This document shows positions 16,660 to 25,961 of a stretch of 64,000 bases of DNA, in pieces (the stretch's first letter is position 1; every line of letters begins with the position of its first letter). A program made the translations under genes and the position numbers. The notes under the pieces were generated by a model. The model saw nothing but the letters and a program-made list of their open reading frames with translations. It was not told the DNA's origin and did not search any database. Source of the stretch: Desulfamplus sp. (GTDB lineage: Bacteria > Desulfobacterota > Desulfobacteria > Desulfobacterales > Desulfobacteraceae); NCBI GenBank assembly GCA_015232455.1, contig JADFZQ010000009.1:62001-126000 (forward strand). The letters run 5' to 3'.

Positions 16660-18348
16660 ATGGATATAAACCAATCAGCAGATAAAAAATTACTTCGTAT
16701 ATTGCTTGTTGAAGATTCAGAAAGCGATGCTGAGTTGATTATTCGGCTATTGAAGCGTTCGGGTTTTGATTTAGTTTTTGAACAGGTTGAAACCGCTGAA
16801 GATATGAGAGCTGTTTTAAATAGAGATGAATGGGATATTGTCTTATCTGATTATAATATGCCTCAATTTGATGCTTTATCTGCTTTGGAACTTCTCAAAT
16901 CAACGGGTCGTGATATTCCATTTATTGTGGTTTCAGGAGCTATTGGTGAAGATACTGCTGTCTCAATGATGAAAAGAGGGGCACATGATTATGTTATGAA
17001 ACAGAATCTTAAGCGTCTTATTCCTGCTATTGAAAGGGAGCTACGAGAAGCTAAACTTCGTCAAGATAAGAGAAAATCTGAAGAAGATAAAAAATATTTA
17101 GAAGAGCAACTTCGTCAAGCTCAGAAGATGGAGGCAGTTGGACAGTTGGCAGGCGGGGTTGCACATGATTTTAATAATATGCTCTTTATAATTACAGGCT
17201 GCACAGAGCTTATGATGGACGATATTCCGTCTGAATCCCCTCTGCATCAGAATCTAACCATGATCATGGGGGCAGCACAAAGGGCAACCACATTAGTTCG
17301 TCAATTACTCTTGTTTAGCCGAAAAACTACCAGAAAGCCTGTAGTTATTGACATGAACGATCTTATCGCAAATCTAATGAAGATGGTAAGGCGTGTTATT
17401 GGAGAGCATATTTTGCTTGAGTTTCAGCCATGCTATAATCTGAAAAGTATATGTGCTGACCCAGGACAGATGGAACAGGTTGTGATGAACCTTTGCGTAA
17501 ATGCAAGAGATGCTATGCCTAATGGTGGTAAAATCACAATTGAAACGGATAATCTCTTTATTGATGGCTATAGCAACTTAAAGAGAGAAGGTTATAGATT
17601 GATTAACCAGATAGACAGCTTGCCAGAGGCGACATTAACAACTCATGCTAACATTTTTGAAAATCATAAAGATACACTATTAAAGCATAAAGAATTTGTA
17701 GTATTGACTATTTCAGATACAGGTTGTGGCATTCCAGATGATATCCAAGAACGTATTTTTGAACCATTCTTCACTACAAAAGATGTTGGAAAAGGTACTG
17801 GAATGGGGCTTTCTGCTGTTTATGGAATAGTAAGATCACATGAGGGTATGATACATCTTCAAAGTGAAGTTGGAATAGGAACGGTATTTAAAATATATAT
17901 TCCAATGTCAGATGGGTTCAACTGTAATATTGAAGATTGCGAAACCTTAGTAGAAAAGATAACAGGTAATAAAGAGATTATTCTCGTTGCAGAAGATGAT
18001 GAGCCTGTTCGTAGAATGATCGTAAGGATTCTTGAGAGTTCAAATTATCATGTTATCTCTTCTGAGAACGGTCGTCAAGCTGTTCAGTTATTTGAAAAGA
18101 ACAGTGAAACTATAGATATTGCTATTCTTGATGTTGTGATGCCTGAGATTGGTGGTGATAAAGTTATGGAATATATAAGAAAAATTAAGAGCGATATACC
18201 AATTATCTTTTTAACAGGATATAGCAGAGGAATGTTACCAGAGACTATATCATCTCAAAGTAATTATGATACCCTTCAAAAACCTGTTTCTCGCTCTGAT
18301 ATGTTAAGTAAAGTAAAAGAGATGCTTTTAAGAAATAGAAAAGATTAA
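16660..18348 (+). CDS. Hybrid histidine kinase, receiver-kinase-receiver
   Basis: 562 residues, soluble. Receiver 1 occupies about 10-125 ([13 protein letters not shown], then [12 protein letters not shown] with the phospho-Asp, VVSGAIGE, and KQNLK). A short coiled coil leads to HisKA ([17 protein letters not shown], His near 170), then the ATPase domain ([37 protein letters not shown]). Receiver 2, about 440-560, has [24 protein letters not shown] and LTGYSR, with LQKPVSR as the Lys loop. The kinase belongs to the HDFNN subclass. An N-terminal receiver suggests it is controlled by another kinase, possibly the one encoded directly upstream. A GGAGATC ribosome site supports ATG 16660. Confidence 0.9.
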   Translation: MDINQSADKKLLRILLVEDSESDAELIIRLLKRSGFDLVFEQVETAEDMRAVLNRDEWDIVLSDYNMPQFDALSALELLKSTGRDIPFIVVSGAIGEDTAVSMMKRGAHDYVMKQNLKRLIPAIERELREAKLRQDKRKSEEDKKYLEEQLRQAQKMEAVGQLAGGVAHDFNNMLFIITGCTELMMDDIPSESPLHQNLTMIMGAAQRATTLVRQLLLFSRKTTRKPVVIDMNDLIANLMKMVRRVIGEHILLEFQPCYNLKSICADPGQMEQVVMNLCVNARDAMPNGGKITIETDNLFIDGYSNLKREGYRLINQIDSLPEATLTTHANIFENHKDTLLKHKEFVVLTISDTGCGIPDDIQERIFEPFFTTKDVGKGTGMGLSAVYGIVRSHEGMIHLQSEVGIGTVFKIYIPMSDGFNCNIEDCETLVEKITGNKEIILVAEDDEPVRRMIVRILESSNYHVISSENGRQAVQLFEKNSETIDIAILDVVMPEIGGDKVMEYIRKIKSDIPIIFLTGYSRGMLPETISSQSNYDTLQKPVSRSDMLSKVKEMLLRNRKD

Positions 18349-18401
18349 CTATATAATATTAATTTACCATATAATGTAAAATAATTAGGATTAAAAAAAA
18401 C

Positions 18402-19805
18402 ATGCCCATAAACAAAGCAAAAGTTATTGATACAAGCACATTAGTTCACGATCCATCATGTTTAGAACATCTAATTAACAACAAAATTCTTGCCTGTATT
18501 CCTTGGATTGTTCTTGAGGAGCTTGATGGTCTTAAAAAGAGACCTGATGTAGGTTTTGATGCAAGAGAAGCAATAAGAAGCCTTGAAGCATTAAGGCGTA
18601 ATAAATCTCCATATCTAAAAATTGTTAAAGAGACTGATTGGACAGGTATTGAGTTTTTAGAGCATCGCACAAATGACCACAAAATTATTGCCTCAGCAAA
18701 TGCTATAAAAAAGCAATTTGATAATGTAGAGATTATCTCTAAAGACTCTATGATGCGAATCAAGGTAAGAGAACTTGGGTTTAAAGCTGAAGATTATTAT
18801 AAAGATCAGGCAATTAATGGCTCTTTTAAAGATCACCCAAGAATTGAGGTTAAAAATGATGAGATTGATAAAGAGAATTTCACATTTCAATACAATTCAC
18901 AAAAACATGGCGAAATAGCAATTAATCAAGGAGTTATCTGTATAAGTGATTGGAAAGGCGATTTCAAAAGACCTAATGAGACCTGTGATCCAAACGAACA
19001 ATTTGTTGCTGTGAGAGTTGATAATAGATTTAAAATAGTTCCAAATAACATACAGGCTTTTGGTATTCGTCCCTATGGCGGAACTGTTAATGGAAAGCAT
19101 GACTCTCTTGTTAATGGAAAGCATGATCACGATGTTGATTATAATCCTAATTCAACTCACAACCCTCAACATCAACCTCAAAATTGGTCTCAAACATTAG
19201 CTCTTTTTCAACTTACCCGTCCTGATCTCTCTCTTATCTTTCTTGAAGGTGGAGCTGGAACTGGCAAAACACTTTTTGCCCTTGCTGCATCTTTAGAAAA
19301 GAGGCGGGATTTTCGGCAGATACTTATAACCCGCCCAATGGTTCATTTAGAAGATATTGATAATATGGGATTTTTGCCCGGTAATATTAAAGAAAAAATG
19401 GATCCATGGCTTAGACCAATTTGGCAAAATTTATCAGTTTTAAAAGAGTTAAGTAACGACAATTTGCAGCTTATTGATAAGATGCTTCTTGAAAAGAAGA
19501 TAGATATTGAGCCATTAGATTACATCCGCGGCACAACATTTTGGAAAAGCATTTTGATAATTGATGAGGCTCAAAACTTAACACCTCATCAGATGAAAAC
19601 CATTATTACCCGTGCTGGGATGGGAACAAAGATTATCTTTACAGGAGACCTTGATCAGATTGATAGAAAACGGCGTCTTGATAAACTCTCAAGTGGGCTT
19701 GCTTATGCAATCAGCAAACTATCTGGTCAAAGCCTTGTGGCATCAGTAAAATTTCAGACATCTGTAAGATCAGAGCTTGCTAAACTTGGTGTTGAGATGC
19801 TTTAA
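18402..19805 (+). CDS. PIN-PhoH ATPase (PhoH2/YlaK type)
   Basis: 467 residues. The N-terminal PIN nuclease domain (about 1-140) begins KVIDTSTLVHDPSCLEHL and includes VLEELDGLKKRPDVG. The C-terminal PhoH NTPase has Walker A GGAGTGKTLFALA near 283-295, ITRPMVHLEDIDNMGFLPG, Walker B ILIIDEAQNLTPHQMK and the GDLDQIDR sensor. PhoH2 proteins couple RNA unwinding with RNase activity. Between the domains, around 225-262, is a hydrophilic insertion with the direct repeat VNGKHDSL / VNGKHDHD and an Asn/His/Gln-rich tail, unusual for the family. It stands between the hybrid kinase and the chemotaxis operon and is probably independent. Confidence 0.88.
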   Translation: MPINKAKVIDTSTLVHDPSCLEHLINNKILACIPWIVLEELDGLKKRPDVGFDAREAIRSLEALRRNKSPYLKIVKETDWTGIEFLEHRTNDHKIIASANAIKKQFDNVEIISKDSMMRIKVRELGFKAEDYYKDQAINGSFKDHPRIEVKNDEIDKENFTFQYNSQKHGEIAINQGVICISDWKGDFKRPNETCDPNEQFVAVRVDNRFKIVPNNIQAFGIRPYGGTVNGKHDSLVNGKHDHDVDYNPNSTHNPQHQPQNWSQTLALFQLTRPDLSLIFLEGGAGTGKTLFALAASLEKRRDFRQILITRPMVHLEDIDNMGFLPGNIKEKMDPWLRPIWQNLSVLKELSNDNLQLIDKMLLEKKIDIEPLDYIRGTTFWKSILIIDEAQNLTPHQMKTIITRAGMGTKIIFTGDLDQIDRKRRLDKLSSGLAYAISKLSGQSLVASVKFQTSVRSELAKLGVEML

Positions 19806-19830
19806 GAATAATAACCCCCCTTATTTTTAT

Positions 19831-19901
19831 TATACTGCTTTCGGTCATAAGTTGAGCGTTGTAGATAAAAAGCTGAATTTATGATCGTTAGAAGTATATA
19901 C
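19831..19901. repeat. Family A inverted-repeat element, short form
   Basis: TATACTGCTTTCGGTCATAAG at the left and AATTTATGATCGTTAGAAGTATA at the right are inverted repeats with a short AT-rich core and no inner hairpin. It follows phoH and precedes the chemotaxis operon. Confidence 0.75.
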
Positions 19902-20007
19902 TCTACTATCATTAATTTGAATCTTGATTCAGAAAATTAACCAATGCGAAAAACAAGCCCTCAAATCTGCAAAATGAGTTTACATATCGGAGGCATTTAC
20001 AGATACT

Positions 20008-22167
20008 ATGAAACTTAATACGTACAAAGAAGAAGATGAATTTCCAGATGATTTAATGCGATCCAAGATAGATGAATTTTCTGAAACAATTAAAGCCCAG
20101 ATGTCAGAAGTTGAGCCTGTTTTTCTTCAACTTGGGCAAGATATGCAAAATATCTACTCAGATTCTGCATGCCTTACAGATATTATCACAAAATCTGCGG
20201 ATATTGTTGGCAATCAGAGTAAGGGAAGTTTTATCAACCATATACACAACATCGTAAGCGATCTACTCAAAGAGCTTAAAAATTGCCACGAGACAGTTAG
20301 TGTCAATAAAATTCACATGGACAGCAGCACAGGCGAACTTGAGACATTGTGTAAAATATGCACGAGTTTGGCTAAAACTGCACGATTTCTCAATGTTGTT
20401 GGACTCAATATTGATGTGGAGTCCTGCCGTTCTAATGAATCAAAAAATATGTTTCTTGGATTTGGAGGGGAAGTCAAAGAGCTTGCACACAAAATAGGAG
20501 TGATTGCAGATATTATTTACACAGATTCAAAATCTGTAGAGACAACTCAAGTGTCAGGGATTGCTGCTATAAACGCTAATCTCCAAAAATTGTCGATTCT
20601 TTCTCAGTCGGCTGAAGATAGTGTAAGTTATGCTCTTGAGAAGGTAGAAAAACTGACACAGTTGGCATATACCACCTTAGATAATGCCGCTAACCATTCA
20701 CAAGAGATACAGAATAAGATAGCTGAAATTGTAATGAGTATCCAGTTCCATGATATTGTGAGACAAAAATTAGAGCATGTGATTTCAGCATTTGATGACT
20801 GCATAAAACTTTTAAACCACGATAAATCTGAAGAATCTGACAAAAATAGAGAAGATTCTTATATAAACTCATCTACTTATAAGGATGAGTTGGATAGTGG
20901 TAAGAAGGATTTAGATAACAGTAAGAAGGATTTAGATAGAAGACATGCAAAACTATACTTTGTTTTAAAAATTCAGTCAGCCCAGCTTGAGCATATTATT
21001 TCTGAATTAAATACAGTAAACAGCGACCTTAAAAAGGCGTTTAAAGGAATTGATGACAAAACAGAACTTATGATGGATTACGTAGCAAGTTCAGATTCAA
21101 CCATCAATAAAGTTGATAAAACAGAAACAACTGAGGCAAATAAAATTACCTTAAATGTAGCCTCCAATAAAACACAGAGTAATAGAACGGTTATTAATAA
21201 AAAAACTGCTCAATTTGGTGAATCTGCTAAATTGGGTCAATATGCTCAATCTGGTAAATCTTCTCAATCTGGTCAAGAGCTTAAAAAGGAATTTGACTCC
21301 ATTAAGAAAGAGTTAGAAAACTTAAAGATACTTAGAAATCACGGACAGAGTATATCAGTTGAAATGATGGAGAGTATAAAAAGAACATCTCTAATTGTAT
21401 CTGGACTTACAGAGCATATTGCTAAGGTAAACAGCATAAATATGAATCTTCAGTATAAAGCCTTGAATGCAATAATAATGACCAGTAAACTTGGAGAAAA
21501 AGGACGCACCTTAGAGGTACTTGCAAGAGAGGTCAGGCTCATATCTCTTGACTCAAATGAGTTCATGGAACAGATTGTTAAGACACTTGAAAAAGTAAAA
21601 GAGATCACGGGCAATCTGAAGAAAATTAATGAAGATAGCTCATATCAACTTAATGGAGTTAATGGAGATAATTTAGCAACAAGTGGCATCTCTGACGAGT
21701 TATCTCAATCATTAGATAATACATTAAACCAAATATCTACAACAATAATAAGCTATCAGGAGAATATAGATCACTCTGTTGAAATGTCTCATAAGCTTAG
21801 ACAAAATATTGAAAAAGTGAGAAAACAAGTTGACTCTGTTGCTAAATGGGCAAAAGATACCAATATCATAAAGGAGCAAGTTGATGATATCGTAAAGCAG
21901 ATAGAGCCAATTATCCTTTCTATGGATAAATCTATATTAGTTGAATTTGAGAGTATAGCAAAAAGATATACAATGGAAAGTGAGCGTAAAGTGCATCATC
22001 AGACATCAATGAGAAGCTATGGAGATAATGCTCATATTAATTTTGACAAACAAAACCTTAAACATAGTAGAAAAAATGCGGATAACACCAACTCTCAGGA
22101 AACTCAAATTGATAACGAGCAGGATAACCTAAATGATGAGTTTGACGATAATGTTGAACTTTTTTAA
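20008..22167 (+). CDS. Soluble MCP-like coiled-coil protein heading the chemotaxis operon
   Basis: 719 residues, no signal peptide or membrane segment, strongly helical. Residues about 395-600 resemble the signalling helices of chemoreceptors in divergent form (NMNLQYKALNAIIMTSKLGE at the hairpin-tip position), lacking the canonical EAARAGE core. Near residue 245 is IQFHDIVRQKLEHV, whose D-x-x-x-Q spacing recalls the CheZ phosphatase signature. Low-complexity stretches include DSGKKDLDNSKKDL and GESAKLGQYAQSGKSSQSG. The start has CGGAGG upstream; the next gene follows after 17 bases. It may organise the array or act on CheY-P; I do not know a named family for it. Confidence 0.6.
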   Translation: MKLNTYKEEDEFPDDLMRSKIDEFSETIKAQMSEVEPVFLQLGQDMQNIYSDSACLTDIITKSADIVGNQSKGSFINHIHNIVSDLLKELKNCHETVSVNKIHMDSSTGELETLCKICTSLAKTARFLNVVGLNIDVESCRSNESKNMFLGFGGEVKELAHKIGVIADIIYTDSKSVETTQVSGIAAINANLQKLSILSQSAEDSVSYALEKVEKLTQLAYTTLDNAANHSQEIQNKIAEIVMSIQFHDIVRQKLEHVISAFDDCIKLLNHDKSEESDKNREDSYINSSTYKDELDSGKKDLDNSKKDLDRRHAKLYFVLKIQSAQLEHIISELNTVNSDLKKAFKGIDDKTELMMDYVASSDSTINKVDKTETTEANKITLNVASNKTQSNRTVINKKTAQFGESAKLGQYAQSGKSSQSGQELKKEFDSIKKELENLKILRNHGQSISVEMMESIKRTSLIVSGLTEHIAKVNSINMNLQYKALNAIIMTSKLGEKGRTLEVLAREVRLISLDSNEFMEQIVKTLEKVKEITGNLKKINEDSSYQLNGVNGDNLATSGISDELSQSLDNTLNQISTTIISYQENIDHSVEMSHKLRQNIEKVRKQVDSVAKWAKDTNIIKEQVDDIVKQIEPIILSMDKSILVEFESIAKRYTMESERKVHHQTSMRSYGDNAHINFDKQNLKHSRKNADNTNSQETQIDNEQDNLNDEFDDNVELF

Positions 22168-22184
22168 CACCATCAGGAGATATT

Positions 22185-22538
22185 ATGCCAATCACCGTAC
22201 AGGATCAGAAAAAAAATAAGCAAGATACAAGTGTTTCCGAACAAAACAAAAAAAGCTGCGGTATCGTAAAACATGATGCCCCCCTGACAGCCATTGAAGT
22301 TACTGATTTTAAAAATTTGTTGACCGAACAGTTTTCTATTTACCACGATGTAATAGTTGAATTTACAGATTTAACCGATTGCGATACCCTTGGGATTCAG
22401 CTTCTACTCTCTGCAAATAAGAGTGCAAAAGCCAGAAACAGTAGATTTGAGATAAAAGGAGATATTGAGGTGTTTAACAATGCAGCACAGCGGATAGGGC
22501 TGGATTTTGAAGAGTATTTTAATCAGGCAGCAGGCTAA
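22185..22538 (+). CDS. STAS-domain protein
   Basis: 117 residues, with a 25-residue polar leader then a STAS fold. DVIVEFTDLTDCDTLGIQLL is the conserved strand and helix that, in SpoIIAA/RsbV-type anti-anti-sigma factors, carries the phosphorylated Ser/Thr (here the Thr in CDTLG is the candidate). In chemosensory operons such STAS proteins occur as small partners of unknown detail. Start ATG 22185 has AGGAGA 8 bases upstream. Confidence 0.78.
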   Translation: MPITVQDQKKNKQDTSVSEQNKKSCGIVKHDAPLTAIEVTDFKNLLTEQFSIYHDVIVEFTDLTDCDTLGIQLLLSANKSAKARNSRFEIKGDIEVFNNAAQRIGLDFEEYFNQAAG

Positions 22539-22700
22539 TCTCCTGACAGGGACGATTAAATCTGATTTTGAATATTACAGGCATAGATTTGACAATTTTT
22601 TAGAAATTATCAAGTCTATCAAACAGAAATTATTTATGATTTTAATTAGTTATAATAAATTTATTAAATATTTCTTATAATCCATGAATGAGGAAAAAAT

Positions 22701-23066
22701 ATGTCCAAAACAATTATGACTGCTGATGACTCCAGCAGTATAAGACAGATGGTGAGTTTCACGTTAAAACAGGCAGGCTACAGCGTTGTTGAGGCTATAG
22801 ATGGAAGTGATGCATTGAACAAACTTAAAACAAATGCTGTCCACATGTTGATCTCAGATTTGAATATGCCCAAGATAGATGGCATTGAGCTGATAAAACA
22901 GGTAAGGGCAATGCCTCAATATAAGTTTATCCCCATAATCATGCTGACAACTGAATCTCAGGCAGACATGAAACAAAAGGGAAAGGCAGCAGGTGCCACA
23001 GGCTGGATTGTAAAACCTTTTCAACCCGAACAACTGCTTTCAGTTATTAAAAAAGTCCTCAGATAA
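22701..23066 (+). CDS. cheY: CheY response regulator
   Basis: 121 residues, a stand-alone receiver. ADDSSSIRQMV gives the acidic pair, LISDLNMPKIDGIEL the phospho-Asp, MLTTESQ the Thr and VKPFQPEQLL the Lys. There is no output domain, as expected of CheY, which carries phosphate from CheA to a motor or other target. It is separated from the STAS gene by 162 bases with no clear promoter and precedes cheA by 97 bases. Confidence 0.92.
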   Translation: MSKTIMTADDSSSIRQMVSFTLKQAGYSVVEAIDGSDALNKLKTNAVHMLISDLNMPKIDGIELIKQVRAMPQYKFIPIIMLTTESQADMKQKGKAAGATGWIVKPFQPEQLLSVIKKVLR

Positions 23067-23163
23067 TTCCATTCCATTGAACCCCAGATTTAGACATTCC
23101 CTTGCAAGAGAAGAGGGAACTTAAAATAAGAGGTTTTCAATAAACCAATAAGGAACAAAAAAT

Positions 23164-25275
23164 ATGGTCGAACCAAACAGGTTTATCGAAGGATTCCGCC
23201 AAGAGGCTCAAGAACTTTTGGTTGAGATTGAAGCAGCAGTGCTTGACATTGAAGAGAACCCCGAAGAACATGAAGCTGTCAACCGTCTCTTCAGAGCTAT
23301 GCATACTATTAAAGGTTCTGGTGCAATGTTCGGTTTTGATGATATTGCAAAGTTTGCCCATCATGTTGAGACTGCTTTAGATAAAGTGCGTGGAGGGTTA
23401 GTGCCTATAACCCGTGAGTTAATTGATTTAACCCTCTCATCAAGAGATCAAATTAAAATAATGCTCGAAGCCTCAGCAACAGGAGAAGCATTTGATCAGG
23501 AGAAAAACATTGAAATAATCAATGCCTTGAAGATCATCATGGGAGAAGGCACGGAGCTATCATCTGATGATAAATCTTCTCATAAACAGAAAAAGAACCT
23601 ATCTTTCCCAGAACCTGAGATTGATCAACAAATTCCAATGACATACAGAATTCGCCTAAAACCCTCTGCTGATATATTTAAGTCAGGCATGGATCCAGCT
23701 TTGCTCATTGAAGACCTTAAGGCTCTTGGGGAGTGTAAAGTTATTGCTCAAACTGAACTTATCCCTGATTTGGCATTGTATAACCCAGAACTTTGTTATC
23801 TTTTTTGGGACATCACACTTACAACAGCAAAAGATGTTAATGCCATAAAAGATGTCTTTATTTTTGTTGAAGATGATTGCGATATTTCAATTGAGATCAT
23901 TGAAAAACACGATCTCGTTGAATCACTTACTCCTTTACCTCGTCTTGGTGAAATTCTTATTGAACGCGGGGATACCACAAAAGAGATTGTAGATAAGACT
24001 CTTGCAAAGCAAAAACGGATTGGTGAGATTCTTATTGAAAATGGTGCGGTCTCTCCAGAAAAGGTTAAATCAGCCCTTTCCGAACAAGAGGTGCTGGGTA
24101 AACATAAACCATCTGTCTTAGTATCTTCGGTGCGGGTTCCCTCTGACAGGTTAGATAAACTTATCAATCTTGTGGGAGAGCTTGTAATTACGCAGGCAAG
24201 GTTAAGCCAAGTTTCAGCTAAGGTTAATAATATTGAACTCTCAGAGCCTGTTGAAGAGGTAGAACGCCTTACAGGAGAACTTCGAGATAATGTGCTTAAT
24301 ATCAGAATGATGCCAATTGGCACAACGTTCAGTAAATTCAGGCGACTTGTCCGCGATCTTTCTGGTGAACTTGGGAAAAAGATCGATCTTGTAACTTATG
24401 GGGCAGAGACTGAGATGGATAAAACAGTGCTTGAACGTTTAGATGATCCCCTTGTTCATCTAATACGCAACTGCATTGATCACGGTATCCAATCTCCTGA
24501 AGAGAGAAAGAGAGTTGGGAAATCTGAAAGAGGAACAATTACGCTCTCCGCACACCACAGAGGTACAAACGTTGTAATTAAAATCAGTGATGATGGCTCT
24601 GGTCTAAAATCTGAAGTGATAAGGAAAAAGGCAGAAGAAAAGGGACTTATAACAAGTGATCAAGAGTTATCCCGTAAAGAGATGTTTGCTTTGATATTTG
24701 CTCCTGGATTTTCAACAGCCGAATCTATTACCAATGTCTCTGGTCGCGGGGTGGGTATGGATGTTGTTAAAAAAACAATTGAATCTTTAAGAGGCTCAAT
24801 TGAGATCGACAGCATCACTGATCAGGGGACAACCATTACCCTTATTTTGCCACTTACTTTAGCAATCATTCATGGACTTTTAGTTACCATAGGTAATGAT
24901 TTCTTTGTTCTTCCACTTATGACAGTTGAGGAGTGTGTGGAGATGAAGAAAAGTAACTCAGAAAAGAACAGAGGGAGAAATATCTTAAATGTCAGAGGTG
25001 AGATTGTTCCATATATTCGTTTAAGAGATAATTTTAAAATTAACTGCAACCAAAGAGACCTTGAACATGTTGTAATTGCAGATGTAAATGGTAGAAGAAT
25101 AGGTTTTGTTGTGGATAATGTGATTGGAGGACACCAAACTGTTATAAAGTCATTGGGTCCCATTTTCGCCAATGTCCGCGATATATCAGGTGCTACCATA
25201 CTTGGAGACGGAACAGTTGCCCTTATTTTAGATACAAACGTCCTTCTTGAAAAGGCTATGGAACGATTGCCTTAA
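23164..25275 (+). CDS. cheA: Chemotaxis histidine kinase CheA with an inserted repeat domain
   Basis: 703 residues. The HPt domain at the N-terminus has AMHTIKGSGAMFGFDDI with His47 as phosphorylation site. A middle region of about 130-250 is not a clear CheY-binding P2. Residues about 257-318 hold two copies of an (L/I)GEILIE(R/N)G motif, RLGEILIERGDTTKEIVDKT and RIGEILIENGAVSPEKVKSA, like the N-terminal modules of GspE/MshE ATPases. Then P3 dimerisation (SDRLDKLINLVGELVITQAR), P4 kinase (LVHLIRNCIDHGI, GRGVGMDVVKKTI) and a C-terminal CheW-like domain (HGLLVTIGNDFFVLPL). It should phosphorylate CheY and CheB in the same operon. Confidence 0.92.
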   Translation: MVEPNRFIEGFRQEAQELLVEIEAAVLDIEENPEEHEAVNRLFRAMHTIKGSGAMFGFDDIAKFAHHVETALDKVRGGLVPITRELIDLTLSSRDQIKIMLEASATGEAFDQEKNIEIINALKIIMGEGTELSSDDKSSHKQKKNLSFPEPEIDQQIPMTYRIRLKPSADIFKSGMDPALLIEDLKALGECKVIAQTELIPDLALYNPELCYLFWDITLTTAKDVNAIKDVFIFVEDDCDISIEIIEKHDLVESLTPLPRLGEILIERGDTTKEIVDKTLAKQKRIGEILIENGAVSPEKVKSALSEQEVLGKHKPSVLVSSVRVPSDRLDKLINLVGELVITQARLSQVSAKVNNIELSEPVEEVERLTGELRDNVLNIRMMPIGTTFSKFRRLVRDLSGELGKKIDLVTYGAETEMDKTVLERLDDPLVHLIRNCIDHGIQSPEERKRVGKSERGTITLSAHHRGTNVVIKISDDGSGLKSEVIRKKAEEKGLITSDQELSRKEMFALIFAPGFSTAESITNVSGRGVGMDVVKKTIESLRGSIEIDSITDQGTTITLILPLTLAIIHGLLVTIGNDFFVLPLMTVEECVEMKKSNSEKNRGRNILNVRGEIVPYIRLRDNFKINCNQRDLEHVVIADVNGRRIGFVVDNVIGGHQTVIKSLGPIFANVRDISGATILGDGTVALILDTNVLLEKAMERLP

Positions 25276-25317
25276 CTTGGGACACAGACTTTATAAATTT
25301 CATAAGGAGATTTAATT

Positions 25318-25815
25318 ATGAGCGTTGATGGAATTACGGAAACAAACCAATATCTGACATTCAAACTTGATGACGAAATTTATGCACTGGGTATTAACCA
25401 TGTTAGAGAAGTGCTTGATTTCACTAAAATAACAAGAGTTCCTCGTATGCCTGATTTCATGTGCGGTGTGCTTAACCTCAGGGGCGGAGTTGTCCCTGTG
25501 GTTGATCTACGTATAAAATTTGCCATGCCTGTAAAAGAGAAAACTGTTGATACTTGTATTATTATTATTGAGATCACCATTGGTGAAGAGGAGACCCTTC
25601 TTGGCATAATGGCTGATTCAGTTCAGGAAGTTATGAGCCTTGAACCTGACCAGATAAAACCTCCACCAAAGATAGGAACACGCCTCAAGACAGAGTTCAT
25701 AAAAGGTATGGGCAAAAAAAATGACGAATTCATAATCATTCTTGAGTGCGATAAGGTATTTTCATCTGAAGAGTTAGTTGTGGTTCAAGATTTTGAGTCC
25801 CAGCCCGAAGCGTAA
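25318..25815 (+). CDS. cheW: CheW adaptor
   Basis: 165 residues, one CheW domain: QYLTFKLDDEIYALGINHVREVL at the start, then RVPRMPDFMCGVLNLRGGVVPVVDLR, the conserved receptor/CheA contact segment, and LLGIMADSVQEVMSL. It links receptors to CheA. The strong AAGGAG site 8 bases ahead of ATG 25318, 42 bases after cheA, supports co-expression. The short C-terminal tail (about 10 acidic residues) is not conserved in my memory of the family. Confidence 0.93.
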   Translation: MSVDGITETNQYLTFKLDDEIYALGINHVREVLDFTKITRVPRMPDFMCGVLNLRGGVVPVVDLRIKFAMPVKEKTVDTCIIIIEITIGEEETLLGIMADSVQEVMSLEPDQIKPPPKIGTRLKTEFIKGMGKKNDEFIIILECDKVFSSEELVVVQDFESQPEA

Positions 25816-25835
25816 TTTTAATATGGTATTAAACT

Positions 25836-25864
25836 GTAGAGACCCACGGCGTGCGTCTCTCTAC
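25836..25864. repeat. Family C hairpin
   Basis: GTAGAGACCCACGGC paired with GTGCGTCTCTCTAC, a GC-rich stem in AT-rich surroundings, without family A or B ends. It lies in the gap between cheW and the first MCP gene. Other copies are at 2821, 2944, 31417, 50792 and 63428. Confidence 0.75.
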
Positions 25865-25961
25865 TTGTTCATTGATTAATAGATCGTTTAGGTTAGAATC
25901 TAAAAAGACATGGGCTAAATTGGGCTTTTGGCAGTGCTTATATTAAAAGGGAGAGTTTAGA

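Noticed and set aside
23796-24323. 175-codon minus-strand ORF
   Set aside because: It is the antisense of cheA and its Ser/Ile-rich product mirrors cheA codon bias.
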